From positions 372,001 through 436,000 of the forward strand of contig NZ_ONZI01000002.1 of assembly GCF_900312995.1 (NCBI RefSeq): a DNA stretch of 64,000 nucleotides, written 5' to 3'. Made by a program: the position numbers and the translations under genes. The stretch is from Kushneria phyllosphaerae (lineage in GTDB: Bacteria > Pseudomonadota > Gammaproteobacteria > Pseudomonadales > Halomonadaceae). The notes beneath the pieces were generated by a model, which did not search any database, was not told where the DNA came from, and saw only the letters and a list, made by a program, of their open reading frames with translations. Positions 32,085 through 41,686 of the stretch are shown here, piece by piece (the stretch's first letter is position 1; each line of letters starts with the position of its first letter).

Positions 32085-33197
32085 TCAGTCATCATCCCGT
32101 TGCTGGGTGCCCAGGGTATCGCGGATGTTGTCGATGACACCGTCATCCTTGATGACATCCTTGAGCCACTCCTCAAGCGGCATACGCCCCCACTTGATGG
32201 CGCGCTCGACCAGATAGGGCACGGGGCTGTGGGGTTCGCGCTCCTTGAAGTAGCGGGCCACGCCGTTGAGCATTTCAAAGGCTTCATCGCGGCTTTGCGG
32301 GTGTTTGCGAAGGGCGCCGGCCGTCGCCGCGCTCACAGACGCTGGCGACACGTCGGATTCCGGGGAGGCCGCTTGCGCGTCCGACATGGCCATTGGCGCC
32401 TCGAACGGCGCCTCATCGCTTTCGCTTGAGATGCTGGCACCGCGATCGCGCAGCAATCGTTCGGTGAGGTCGCGGCATTGATCCATGACCTTCTGCAGTG
32501 CGCCATGGCTGGGAGCATCACGCCCGAACCGCCGGTCACAGATACTGTCCAGCTGATGCAGGCCGGCCAGCGCCTCAACAATATTGGCGTGGCGGCCTTT
32601 CAGGAATTCGGTACTGCTGAGCACTACGGAGCGCTGAAAAATCTCGTCGTTGATCTTGCCTTCGCCAAGCGCCGTGTCCATGGCGTTGGGATCATTGCGT
32701 GCCTGATTTTCGACCTGACGAGACTCCTCGTAATCGGCAAGCCCGTAGCCCTCACCTGCCACCAGCGGTAGCGTACGTACAACGCCGGTCAGGGTGTCAC
32801 TCAGCCAGCTCAGTCGAGCGGAGCGTTCTTCAAGATCATCTTCATCAAGCTCCGGATAGAGGCTTTCCCAGTACTCGTCGACCAGCCGGGCCGTCAGGTG
32901 CAGACCAAACCGAATACCGGCAAATCCTTCACGGTGGGCAAGCCCCTCACACAGCCAGCCCGTCAGCTGGATATCCTTGCTTTGCTCGGCCAGGGCCTGC
33001 GCTGCAAGGCGAATGACCAGCCCCCAATCGGCCTGCTTGAGTTCGGTTTGCCATTCTCCCTGAGGCAGATAATCAGGGTCAGCACGACGTGCTTCCTTGA
33101 TGTCGTCAAACAACAGGGAAAAGGTGAGGTCTTCACCACTGCCACCCTCGATGGGCGCCAGCAGCGTCTCGACGGAAAGCTCACCCAGTTCATTCAT
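32085..33197 (-). CDS. tssA: T6SS component TssA (ImpA N-terminal family)
   Basis: A 370-residue TssA. The ImpA N-terminal domain is plain: LLAPIEGGSGEDLTFSLLFDDIKEARR, then PDYLPQGEWQTELKQADW, and WLCEGLAHREGFAGIRFGLHL and YWESLYPELDEDD. The middle is low-complexity and the C-terminal part has FEMLNGVARYFKEREPHSPVPYLVERA, the conserved block of short TssA proteins. TssA sits at the baseplate or distal sheath cap and helps tail polymerisation. I start at the ATG at 33197 (GAGAGG upstream) rather than the in-frame 33221. It is separated from hcp by a set of hairpins. Confidence 0.9.
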   Translation of the reverse strand: MNELGELSVETLLAPIEGGSGEDLTFSLLFDDIKEARRADPDYLPQGEWQTELKQADWGLVIRLAAQALAEQSKDIQLTGWLCEGLAHREGFAGIRFGLHLTARLVDEYWESLYPELDEDDLEERSARLSWLSDTLTGVVRTLPLVAGEGYGLADYEESRQVENQARNDPNAMDTALGEGKINDEIFQRSVVLSSTEFLKGRHANIVEALAGLHQLDSICDRRFGRDAPSHGALQKVMDQCRDLTERLLRDRGASISSESDEAPFEAPMAMSDAQAASPESDVSPASVSAATAGALRKHPQSRDEAFEMLNGVARYFKEREPHSPVPYLVERAIKWGRMPLEEWLKDVIKDDGVIDNIRDTLGTQQRDDD

Positions 33198-33289
33198 TGC
33201 CTCTCTCCCGATCCCTTGCACCTGACGCCATCATCTTTCAGATCGCGCTGTATTAAAACAATCAAGTATACAGGCTGATAAAACGTAAT

Positions 33290-33389
33290 ACGCCCACCAG
33301 AAGCATCATGGATGCCAGCTGGCGGGCGCAAAAGGATCGATCAGGCGGCCCTCGTGCCGAGGGCTACCCTGTTGCTCTCAATGAGCAAC
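33290..33389 (-). terminator. Cluster of hairpins between hcp and tssA
   Basis: Three inverted repeats follow the hcp stop in the direction of transcription: GTTGCTC/GAGCAAC (33371-33389), GCCCTCG/CGAGGGC (33348-33364), and CGCCCACCAG/CTGGCGGGCG with one G-T pair (33290-33329). None has a long T run, so partial termination or mRNA protection giving high hcp and lower tssA output is the likely effect. Confidence 0.6.
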
Positions 33390-33397
33390 GCTCGACC

Positions 33398-33928
33398 TCA
33401 GGAGTAGACCTTGTTGCGAGTACGATCCCAGCCGCCAGCAACATTGCCGCCGCCCTGACCATCGGAGCGCTTCTGCTGGGTATAGGTGATCTTGATGCGC
33501 GCATAGTTGAACTTGATGGTTTCATGCGGCAGATCGTGACGGTCTTCGCTCTGATCCTGCTCGAAGCCGGTCGATACGGAAGTACCTTCCATGTTGGTCG
33601 AGGAGACAATGACCTCTTCCATTTTCACTTCCATGTAGCGCACCTTGTCACCACCGGCACGGTTAACGTGCATAGTGATTTCCTTGATGTGCTGGCCCTT
33701 GCAGCAGGCTTCAAACAGCTTGGCGGATGCCTTGTCGATGAACTTCTGAACGCGGAATTCGCTCAGGTTCACGCGCTCTGCAGAGGCACCGCCGGCAGAG
33801 CTTGCCGTCGCCGATGTGGACTGACTGGCACCAAAATCAAAGCTCAGCAGCTCGATCCAGTCCTTGTGCTTGTCATCCAGGCTTTCACCAGGGATGCCAT
33901 CGATCTTGAGATACGTATCAAATGCCAT
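33398..33928 (-). CDS. hcp: T6SS inner tube protein Hcp (TssD)
   Basis: A 176-residue Hcp. It begins MAFDTYLKIDGIPGESLDD, then HKDWIELLSFDFGASQS, and the ring-interface block FRVQKFIDKASAKLFEACCKG with HIKEITMHV and the C-terminal FNYARIKITYTQQ. Hexamer rings stack to form the tube expelled by sheath contraction; some effectors ride inside. No toxin extension is present. The in-frame region to 34108 is discarded, since all Hcp proteins start at this methionine and a promoter lies at 34121-34149. Its own promoter and downstream hairpins suggest stronger expression than its operon neighbours. Confidence 0.96.
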   Translation of the reverse strand: MAFDTYLKIDGIPGESLDDKHKDWIELLSFDFGASQSTSATASSAGGASAERVNLSEFRVQKFIDKASAKLFEACCKGQHIKEITMHVNRAGGDKVRYMEVKMEEVIVSSTNMEGTSVSTGFEQDQSEDRHDLPHETIKFNYARIKITYTQQKRSDGQGGGNVAGGWDRTRNKVYS

Positions 33929-34120
33929 GTTATCCAGTTCTCCTGTGTTTTCAGTCTTTGAAAAAGCGCATCCGAGCCATGTCGGCGCCTTCCTCTCTCC
34001 CTGCCGTATGTGCGGCAGTGAGGTGCTGCGCACCCCGTTACCCGGCCGAATGAACTGCTCCAGCACCAGGGCCGCCTGCCCATGGCCAACCAATGGCTTG
34101 CTTTGCATCGGTTAACTCAA

Positions 34121-34149
34121 ATTATATCTTTGATGCCTTGTGTAGTGAA
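34121..34149 (-). promoter_or_regulatory. Probable sigma-70 promoter of hcp
   Basis: On the minus strand, TTCACT (-35, 34144-34149) and a perfect TATAAT (-10, 34121-34126) are separated by 17 bp. The leader to the hcp ATG would be about 185 bases. Confidence 0.55.
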
Positions 34150-34215
34150 CGCGAACATACCAATTTTGAAGCAAAATTCTTGATCGTTTCAGACCTGCAC
34201 AATTTTTTTTCATCG

Positions 34216-36702
34216 TCAGGACTGTTTGCGCACTTCGATTTCAACGCGTCGATTGGGGGCCATACAGTCGATCAACTCGGCACGTGACTGCTCCCTGTCA
34301 CAGCTCACCAGCGGGCGATCACTGCCAGCGCCAATGGCTTCGACAAGCTCTGCCGGGACACCCTTGCCCACCAGATACTGACGAACCGTACGAGCACGCT
34401 GCAGGGAAAGCTGCCGGTTGGTTTTGGCATTACCGATGGGGTCGGCGTGACCGGTAATCCTGATCTCGCCCAGATCCCGGGTATTGAGCAGCCTCTGGGC
34501 AAGCGCATCGAGCTCCTGCTGACCGGCCTGCTGCAATCCGGCATAGTCACCACGCCCGAAGGCGAACAGGGTGTCCGACTCCAGCACAATGGTTTCAGCA
34601 GTAGACAGCGTCTGTTCCAGCAGACTGTCGATGTAATTCCGGCTGCTGGAGATCAAAAACGCATTGGAAGAAATGCGGGGCACGTCCGCTTCGGGCAGCT
34701 GTTGGGTGTAGAAATCAATCTGGCGACCGGCTTCGCGATAGTCCTCACCGGCCCGGGTGTCGCTTTTGGCATTACGGGCAATATCGGGATACCAGAATGC
34801 CGGCAACTGAGCGCGCAAAAGCGCCGGATCAATGTCGCCACGATCGGTTTCCGAGAGCATGAGATAGGTATCCAGCGTGGCTCGCCCAAACTTCGCCAGT
34901 GACTGGGCACTGTTATTGTCAGGGCGAGCAAACGGCGCCACGGTTTCCGGTCCATCCACCTTGTGCAGCTCGTCGCTGCTGCGACGGTAGACGTCAATGG
35001 TGGTCAGCGTATAAAGCGAACGGGTCAGGTTTTGCTCGACCGGTTCGAGCATGATGGGCTTCAACGTCTGAAAATAGGTCTGACGAAGGGCCGGTTCGAT
35101 CTCCCCGCCCTGATAAAGCCCCCAGCGCATCGCCAGCGGCACGCCTTCATGGCGACGGTCGTAGTAGTGCTGACTCCAGTCACGCAGCACATCAAGGCTT
35201 TGCCAGCGGGCGTACTGCTCTGGCTGGCGGTCATCCATGTCGCTGGCCTTGACCAGGGACTGCGACAGCGTATCGATCTCATTGTGATTGCGCAGTGCCG
35301 AGTGTACCCACAGCCCGCTGACCAGAAGCCCCAAAAGGGCGAGTGCCATCAGCCCGCCCAGACGCTGGCGCCGGCCGTGGGTATTGTGGACATGGCGACC
35401 AGCCAGGTGCTGATCGGCAATAATGACATCGCGAAACAGGTTGGCGATGAAATACGGCCGATGCGCGCGCTCGGCCGCGGTGACCGGTGCTCGATTCAGG
35501 GCAAAGTGGCGGCTGACGCGATGGGCGTGCTCGCCTTCGATCGCTTCTCCTTCCTGCAGGGCACTAACGAAATAGAAGCCTCGCAGCAGCGGCGCGCTCT
35601 GATAGGGATTGGCGTTGGTCAACGCTGTCACGAATTCACTCAGGGGGCCGCGCAAGGCCTCAAATTCCAGCGGAAACTGAAAGGCCGCCACTTCACGTCG
35701 CGTATCGGTAATATCGCGCTGAATGATTTCGTCATCCCCGACCTGCTGCCAGTGACGGCAGAGATCGCCAAGCGCCTGGTCGAACTGCTCGCCCCAATTG
35801 ACATTGGGTGGCTGCTGATGCGGAAAGGTATGGCCCAGCACCTCACTGCGCCGAGCCGGATCAAGCCGCTCGAAAAAGGGGGCAAACCCCTCGATCAGAT
35901 CGCATTTGGTAAAGACCAGATAGAGGGGCACCCGTGACTGCAACTGCTCGCGGGCTTCCTGAATACGCTCTCGAAGTCGTCGTGCCAGAACGCTGCGCTG
36001 ACGCTCGTCGGCGCGGATGACATCGCTGATATTGACCGCCACGATCAATCCATTGAGTGGGCAGCGTTTTCGCTGTTCGCGCAGCATGCCCATGAAGGCC
36101 TTCCATTTACCGGCCTCCTCCTCACTGTCCATGTAGCGCCCGGCAGTATCCAGCAAAATGGCATCCGCGCTGAAAAACCAGTCACAGTGGCGCGTCCCCC
36201 CCATACCGGCCACGCGGGCATTTTCTCGCTCGGCAAAGGGAAAATTGAGCCCGGACTGGTAGACCATGGTGCTTTTGCCCGCTGCCGGCTGCCCCACGAC
36301 CATGTACCAGGGCAGTGCATACAGCGCATCACTTGAACGCTTGCCACGTCCCTTGCCGGTGCCTTTTAGCCGTTCGATCGATTTAAGCAGGCGTTCGCGC
36401 AACAGGCTGATCTCTTCACGATCCTGTGGGCTGGCCTCCAGCACGGCAGCATCGGCGTCATCCATCAACAATCTTTCGAGATTGCGCTTTTGGCCCACGC
36501 CGCGATAGAGCAGCAGGACATAAAGCGCCGATGCCAGCAAAAATACGAGGATGCCGATGAGCAGACTGGTCAGCGAAGCCAGTCCCAGCGCCACGCCCAT
36601 GCGCCAGACCAGAAAAATGGCGACAAAAAACAACACACCCAGGATATAGGGCTGATATTTGAAAAAAGCGTATTTCAGATAGGCCGGTTTGAAACGTTTC
36701 AT
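34216..36702 (-). CDS. Hybrid TssM (IcmF)-type GTPase with C-terminal OmpA peptidoglycan-binding domain
   Basis: An 828-residue inner-membrane protein that combines the N-terminal half of TssM/IcmF with an OmpA domain. Two membrane helices lie at about residues 18-65, then the cytoplasmic GTPase-like domain with Walker A GQPAAGKST and DAILLDTAGRYMD, VPLYLVFTKCDLIEGF, and a third helix near 455-475 (ALALLGLLVSGLWV). The periplasmic part is short and ends in an OmpA domain with ITGHADPIGNAKTNRQLS, RARTVRQYL and APNRRVEIEV. The IcmF C-terminal region of true TssM is missing. A full TssM is encoded at 37660-41679, so this is an extra component, perhaps anchoring the membrane complex to the cell wall. 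The ATG at 36702 is preferred over a GTG at 36726 because TssM-type proteins start MKRF. Confidence 0.82.
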   Translation of the reverse strand: MKRFKPAYLKYAFFKYQPYILGVLFFVAIFLVWRMGVALGLASLTSLLIGILVFLLASALYVLLLYRGVGQKRNLERLLMDDADAAVLEASPQDREEISLLRERLLKSIERLKGTGKGRGKRSSDALYALPWYMVVGQPAAGKSTMVYQSGLNFPFAERENARVAGMGGTRHCDWFFSADAILLDTAGRYMDSEEEAGKWKAFMGMLREQRKRCPLNGLIVAVNISDVIRADERQRSVLARRLRERIQEAREQLQSRVPLYLVFTKCDLIEGFAPFFERLDPARRSEVLGHTFPHQQPPNVNWGEQFDQALGDLCRHWQQVGDDEIIQRDITDTRREVAAFQFPLEFEALRGPLSEFVTALTNANPYQSAPLLRGFYFVSALQEGEAIEGEHAHRVSRHFALNRAPVTAAERAHRPYFIANLFRDVIIADQHLAGRHVHNTHGRRQRLGGLMALALLGLLVSGLWVHSALRNHNEIDTLSQSLVKASDMDDRQPEQYARWQSLDVLRDWSQHYYDRRHEGVPLAMRWGLYQGGEIEPALRQTYFQTLKPIMLEPVEQNLTRSLYTLTTIDVYRRSSDELHKVDGPETVAPFARPDNNSAQSLAKFGRATLDTYLMLSETDRGDIDPALLRAQLPAFWYPDIARNAKSDTRAGEDYREAGRQIDFYTQQLPEADVPRISSNAFLISSSRNYIDSLLEQTLSTAETIVLESDTLFAFGRGDYAGLQQAGQQELDALAQRLLNTRDLGEIRITGHADPIGNAKTNRQLSLQRARTVRQYLVGKGVPAELVEAIGAGSDRPLVSCDREQSRAELIDCMAPNRRVEIEVRKQS

Positions 36703-36731
36703 CGCTGTTATCCGCTTAATGCTCACCGCCG

Positions 36732-37643
36732 TCAGGCGTGACTTGGAAAACGTGCCATGGCCTGTGCCAGGCTCAGGTGCATATCGGGTAATGCCAGTGT
36801 CCCGGGATGCACTTCGTCAGGGTGGAACGACGCCATCACGTCGATACAGTGGCGATGGTCGCTCGGATCCGACAGCACTTCATAAAACTGCTCGGCGCTT
36901 GACCAGGACGGCATCAACAAAAGACGCGGCAGCATGAAATCATCAATCAGCAGGCTCATTGCCGGCCGGCCGCTCGGGCAGGCACGACCCACCCACTGCT
37001 GCCAGAGATCGGCCACCGGCCGTTTGAGCCCTCGCTCTGCAGGCAAGGGCAGCAACACCGCTATCGTGCTTCCGGCCTGCCAGCACTGCATGACGTAGTA
37101 GAGACGATGCAGACACGCCGCCGGTACGAATTCGGGCCAATTCCACATCATTGCCGCCGTGACGTCGGCGAGGCTGTAATGATCCAGAAAACGCTCATGG
37201 ACGCGCTGATAGAGCGCCAGATCCTGATCGTTCCAGCTGCGCAGCTCTGGCAGTGCAAGGGTCGGGTCGACCAGCACCTCCCCATGGACGGCATCCGTCA
37301 AAAGCTGTCTGGCCTGCCCGGCAAAGATTTCGGCCAGGGTATGCTGACAGGGCAAGGCACGGGCACGCTCTCCCTTGAGCATCTGATAGATAAAAAAGGG
37401 GTAGCGCCTTTGAGAAGCATCCAGCGAGCTGATCATCGCCCCCATCACATCGCTCCCGGTGCGCGCGTGATAGCTGAAATAACAGATCGGCAGCGCATCA
37501 AAGCGCTGCTGCCAGTCCGCGTGATCCACAAAGCGCAGCAATGCGCGCTGAAGCCACTGATCGAGCTCTCTAATGGCCTCTCCGGACGCGTTCACCCCTA
37601 CAAAATCAGCTCTGCCGGGAATCTTGCCAAAGCAGCCAATCAT
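36732..37643 (-). CDS. tagF: T6SS-associated protein TagF (BMA_A0400 family)
   Basis: A 303-residue cytoplasmic protein with the TagF signature MIGCFGKIPGRADFVGVNAS at the N-terminus, then LRFVDHADWQQRFDALPICYF and MISSLDASQRRYPFFIYQML. TagF is a post-translational repressor of T6SS assembly in several bacteria, acting through Fha or TssL. Here it is not fused to a PppA phosphatase, and no Fha, PpkA or PppA gene is found in the window, so its control partner is unclear. It lies 16 bp after tssM and 29 bp before the TssM-OmpA hybrid start. GGAG precedes the ATG. Confidence 0.88.
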   Translation of the reverse strand: MIGCFGKIPGRADFVGVNASGEAIRELDQWLQRALLRFVDHADWQQRFDALPICYFSYHARTGSDVMGAMISSLDASQRRYPFFIYQMLKGERARALPCQHTLAEIFAGQARQLLTDAVHGEVLVDPTLALPELRSWNDQDLALYQRVHERFLDHYSLADVTAAMMWNWPEFVPAACLHRLYYVMQCWQAGSTIAVLLPLPAERGLKRPVADLWQQWVGRACPSGRPAMSLLIDDFMLPRLLLMPSWSSAEQFYEVLSDPSDHRHCIDVMASFHPDEVHPGTLALPDMHLSLAQAMARFPSHA

Positions 37644-37659
37644 GTTGCTCCGTCTCTGT

Positions 37660-40600
37660 TCACTGACTCATGCCGGGAATGCTGAGTGCCTTGATACGCT
37701 TGAGATCCGAGACCTTGACCCCGCCGAAGTTGCGCACGTCGAAGCTGACCGCGCCCATCCAGGTCTGCCAGCCAAAGCGCTGGCGTGCCCGATCAAGCGA
37801 CGTGATATGGGCGCTGTCGATCATGCGCAAAAAGCCCCAGCGTCCCGGATAATCAAAGACCGTATGACGCTCACCATTGCGATTGATGATGTCCATGCGG
37901 GCACCAAAGGATTTGCCATCACCGGGCCAGACCAGTCGCTCCCAGTGCTGGCTGTTATTGCGATAGCGAATCGTCTGTCCGTCGATGGTCAGCACGATTT
38001 CGGTCAGACCGGCTGTCGGGTTCATCTGTAGCTCAAAGCCATTTTGCAGGTCGGAAAGGCTATCGATGACCCGTCCCAGGGCCGTGGCGTTGTCGATGCT
38101 GCTGAGCATGCGAGGATCCACCATGTCGGAGCGCTGACCGCTACCGGACCCGGCCAGATCGCCAATCTCGTCACGGCGGAATTTCGACAGCACACCGTCG
38201 TCGGGGTCGGTGAAGTGCGAAAGATCGCGCACCGACGCCTCATTGACAGCATCAGCGACCGGATAGCGACCGGCGACCATCTGCTGCCAGGGCGTATGGA
38301 CCTGATCGTTCCAGGCACCATTGAGCTGAGCGCGCGCCGGGGCATTGAGCGCCTTCCAGGTATTGTCTACAGGCGTACGAAACAGGGGTTGAAGTGATGC
38401 GACCAGCGGCGTTCGCGAGGTATCCACCCGTGCTGCAATAAAGTTGCGCAGCGTGTTGATTTCGGAAGATTCCCCTGCAAGGGTTTCCATGATCAGTGCC
38501 TTGCTGCTGCGCCCGGTATCCTGAGCACCACGGATATTATCGATGCGACTCTTGAGCTGACGCAGATCAAGCAGGTACTGATTGACCACGGAGTCATCAC
38601 TGCCAGTGGCTTCATCGGCCGCCAGCAATCGTGAAACCGGACGGAAATGGCGGGCCAGCATGCCGTCGTTGATGCGGGGCAGCGAAGCCAGATCAACCGG
38701 CGCCCCCTCGGCGTTGCCCTCGCCAAAGACACGGGTCACGCGGGTCCAGAAGCTTTGGTCCTGCTCACGGCCACTCTGATCACTTTGCTCGTCGCGGGCG
38801 CGCGGTGAATCCCAGCGGGTGTTGTCGTCCACGGCAGCCAGAACCTGGCGCAGCGGCGATGCCTGAAGATCACTGTACTGGGCCAGTCGGGTGCTGGCCT
38901 GATCGAGCGTGTCGAATTGCGAGACGTGGGTGCTGGCCAGAAAGCGCTCCCAGGCTCTGGCATAATCGCGCTTGTAGCGGGCCATCAGCTGACTGACAAA
39001 ACGCGCCTTTGACTGGACGGCATCGTCAGTATTTTCATCATCGAGCACCCAGTCGGATTCGCGCGCCAGATCTCCGGAAACCGTTTTGATAATTTCAGGG
39101 CGCAGATACTGCTCCCAGACCTCACGGGTATAAAAGGCCGGCACGGCGCGACTGGCATACAAAAGCCGGCCGGGCATGTCGGGCGCCATTCGAGACAGTG
39201 TCAGTGGATCGAAGCGTTTATCGACTTCAAGCTGATAACGCAGGTACTCGCGATCCACCAGGCTACTGTCGATCAAAAAGGCGTTGAGGTTGCTGCGTGT
39301 ATCGGCCACCAGCAGGTCACTGCGCTCAAGGGCCGGCGCCTCGCCTCGTTGCAGGAAATGCACATACAGCGCCGCATTATCCACGATGCTTTCCCGAGAG
39401 AGTGCAATGTCCTGGTGATGCGCCATATCGGTAAGCAGACGCGGCAGCGCCGTGGCCACAAAGTCGGCCTGATCTTCATGAGCCTTCGGATCGGTCAGGA
39501 TCAGATAGAGCTGCAAAGAGGAGTAGCCTTCAATCAATCGTTCGATATCCGCCTGATCCAGCCGGGTCAGCATCTCTTCGGAAAGCGATGGCCCACGCGC
39601 GCCCTCCTGGGTTAAAACGGATGAATCCGCCTCACTGTCATTGGTCCCTGCAAGAGCATCTCCCCCATGACGCATGCCCTCTTCCACGTCGGTGTGAATA
39701 TCGCTGCGCGCCGAATACCAGGCATCACGAGCACTGTCAGTGGTACGCGAGCGGGCTTCACTGCGGACCCGACTGCCCACCTCGGAAAGGCTGGTCGGTG
39801 CACTGCCCAGCGTCGGGCGCTCTGAAGAGCGCTCCTTCATCCGTGCTACGGCCTTGTTACCAATGGCCTGACCGCGCGCGCCCAGTGCCTGCGTCCGATC
39901 ATTATGCTGTTCACCACCTTTTTCCTGCGGGGCAGCCTTGTCGTTCGAGGTCGCCGTGGCGGCCGCGTCATCACGCGTATCCAGACCCTCATGATCGCCG
40001 GCCAGCGCACCAAGTTCGCGCAACTGACGAGCCAGTTGAATCTGCAGCGGCACCAGCGCCTCAGCCCGCAACAGCGCCCCCCAGGCCTGCATCAGGGCAT
40101 CGCGCATGGCTTCTCCCTGATAGAGCCCCATGTCCAGTCGCAGCGGCACCCCCTGCTGGCGATACTGCTCAATGGCCGTCAGCTGACGCTGGATATCTTC
40201 AAGCAGGGTCAATCGCTGCCTCTGATCCATGCTCATGACGGGATCAGCGCCCTGGCGCGCCAGCGTGTGGCTGATTTCATCGACCCATTGATGATTGTGC
40301 CAGGCAGACCAGCCCTGAGCTGCGATAGCGGCCACGCCCAGCAGCCCTGCCGTACCGATCAGAAATGGCGGGAGCGCGCGACGACTTCCCTGTCTTGAGT
40401 AGTAGAGGCTAAGATTGCGATCGGCAAAAATGACTTCACGGAAGGTATCGGTAATGAAATAGCTTTTCTCGCCCTGCGACGCACGAGTGCCGGCCACCTC
40501 GGAGCCTTGCTCAAGGGCAAAGTCATGACGTGTCTTTTCATCCAGCAGGGCTGGTAGCGTCGGGCCGCTTTGCAGGGCGCTGGTAAAATAAAGGCCACGT

Positions 40601-41679
40601 AAAACAGGCGCGCGCGCGCCATGAAACTGGCTGTCAAACTGCTCGAGAAAATCACTGAGCACGCCCGAAAGCTCGGCAAAGTAATCGGAAAAGCGCAATA
40701 GCTCGCTGTCTGCCTCGACGCCCTCTTCCAGCACGCGTCGATCCACCGTGGTACGAAGCTGGTCAACCAGATGCGGAAAGCGCTGCTGAAAGGCGGCAAT
40801 GACGCCCTGCTGGCGCAGCTCTTCAAGAGAAAAGGTAATGCCCCAGGGGCGCTGGCGTTCGGTCGCATCAAGTGATTCAAAGGTGCGCGTAAAGCCGGGC
40901 AGCAGATCCGTCTTGCTCAAAAAGAGATAGACGGGCGGATTGACCCCCAGGCAGTCACGATATTCGCCGACCCGATTGACCAACTGCTCGGCGAGCGCAT
41001 GAGCCTGCTGTCGAGAATCGTTCAGTAGATCGGGCAGGCTTACCACCAGCACCAGACCATTGATGGCCGGGCGGCTGCGCTGTTTGCGAAGGGTTTTCAG
41101 AAAGTCGGCAAATTCACTGGCAGGACGATCATCGGTGAGATATCGACCGGCGGTGTCGATCATCACCGCCTCGCGACTGAAGTACCAGTCACAGTGCTGA
41201 GTGCCGCTGACCGCCGACAGCTGGCTACCGCCAGCCATGGTGGCCGACAGCGAAGAGCGGGTCAGCAGCGAGGTCTTGCCTGCCGAAGACATGCCCACGA
41301 CCAGATACCAGGGCAATTCATACAGCGATGCTCGCCCGCCTTCAACCGAGCGCGAAGCACGCTGCATGGCGAGGGCATGCTTGAGTCGCTCACTCAGGAC
41401 CTGATAGTCGCCCGGCTCACTTTCGGCGGCTTCGCGATGAACCTCCAGCTCGACCAGGTTTTCAATATTGCGCTCGGTGCGGATGCGATGGTACTGGCGA
41501 AGCACCACGGCCAGCAGCCACACGGCCGTCACCAGTGCCATGGCGATGAAAATCTGTTCGCGCTCCCGGGTAATCAGCGGCAGCAGCAAAACACACATGG
41601 CAAGGCCTGCCAGCCACAGCACGATGGCAAGCGACCAGAATCCCTTGAGCGAGCGCAGAAATCGTAGAAAACGCATCAT
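37660..41679 (-). CDS. tssM: T6SS membrane complex component TssM (IcmF)
   Basis: A 1339-residue inner-membrane protein, long for the family. Two N-terminal helices (LAIVLWLAGLAMCVLLLPLI and IFIAMALVTAVWLLAVVL) flank a short loop; Walker A GMSSAGKTSLL lies near residue 128, VMIDTAGRYL and FLSKTDLLPGF follow, and a third helix near 433-457 leads to the large periplasmic domain. The IcmF_C part is recognisable near the end (FELQMNPTAGLTEIVLTIDG, RYRNNSQHWERLVWPGDG, GRWGFLRMIDSA). Residues about 565-700 form a low-complexity, Ser/Asp/Ala-rich insertion (for example DTRDDAAATATSNDKAAPQE) that accounts for the extra length. It forms the trans-envelope channel with TssL and TssJ. Confidence 0.95.
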   Translation of the reverse strand: MMRFLRFLRSLKGFWSLAIVLWLAGLAMCVLLLPLITREREQIFIAMALVTAVWLLAVVLRQYHRIRTERNIENLVELEVHREAAESEPGDYQVLSERLKHALAMQRASRSVEGGRASLYELPWYLVVGMSSAGKTSLLTRSSLSATMAGGSQLSAVSGTQHCDWYFSREAVMIDTAGRYLTDDRPASEFADFLKTLRKQRSRPAINGLVLVVSLPDLLNDSRQQAHALAEQLVNRVGEYRDCLGVNPPVYLFLSKTDLLPGFTRTFESLDATERQRPWGITFSLEELRQQGVIAAFQQRFPHLVDQLRTTVDRRVLEEGVEADSELLRFSDYFAELSGVLSDFLEQFDSQFHGARAPVLRGLYFTSALQSGPTLPALLDEKTRHDFALEQGSEVAGTRASQGEKSYFITDTFREVIFADRNLSLYYSRQGSRRALPPFLIGTAGLLGVAAIAAQGWSAWHNHQWVDEISHTLARQGADPVMSMDQRQRLTLLEDIQRQLTAIEQYRQQGVPLRLDMGLYQGEAMRDALMQAWGALLRAEALVPLQIQLARQLRELGALAGDHEGLDTRDDAAATATSNDKAAPQEKGGEQHNDRTQALGARGQAIGNKAVARMKERSSERPTLGSAPTSLSEVGSRVRSEARSRTTDSARDAWYSARSDIHTDVEEGMRHGGDALAGTNDSEADSSVLTQEGARGPSLSEEMLTRLDQADIERLIEGYSSLQLYLILTDPKAHEDQADFVATALPRLLTDMAHHQDIALSRESIVDNAALYVHFLQRGEAPALERSDLLVADTRSNLNAFLIDSSLVDREYLRYQLEVDKRFDPLTLSRMAPDMPGRLLYASRAVPAFYTREVWEQYLRPEIIKTVSGDLARESDWVLDDENTDDAVQSKARFVSQLMARYKRDYARAWERFLASTHVSQFDTLDQASTRLAQYSDLQASPLRQVLAAVDDNTRWDSPRARDEQSDQSGREQDQSFWTRVTRVFGEGNAEGAPVDLASLPRINDGMLARHFRPVSRLLAADEATGSDDSVVNQYLLDLRQLKSRIDNIRGAQDTGRSSKALIMETLAGESSEINTLRNFIAARVDTSRTPLVASLQPLFRTPVDNTWKALNAPARAQLNGAWNDQVHTPWQQMVAGRYPVADAVNEASVRDLSHFTDPDDGVLSKFRRDEIGDLAGSGSGQRSDMVDPRMLSSIDNATALGRVIDSLSDLQNGFELQMNPTAGLTEIVLTIDGQTIRYRNNSQHWERLVWPGDGKSFGARMDIINRNGERHTVFDYPGRWGFLRMIDSAHITSLDRARQRFGWQTWMGAVSFDVRNFGGVKVSDLKRIKALSIPGMSQ

Positions 41680-41686
41680 GTCTGAC

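Noticed and set aside
33928..34108. An N-terminally extended Hcp of 236 residues
   Set aside because: The extra 60 codons are unlike any Hcp and would require translation from upstream of the hcp ATG at 33928, where the family start is standard.
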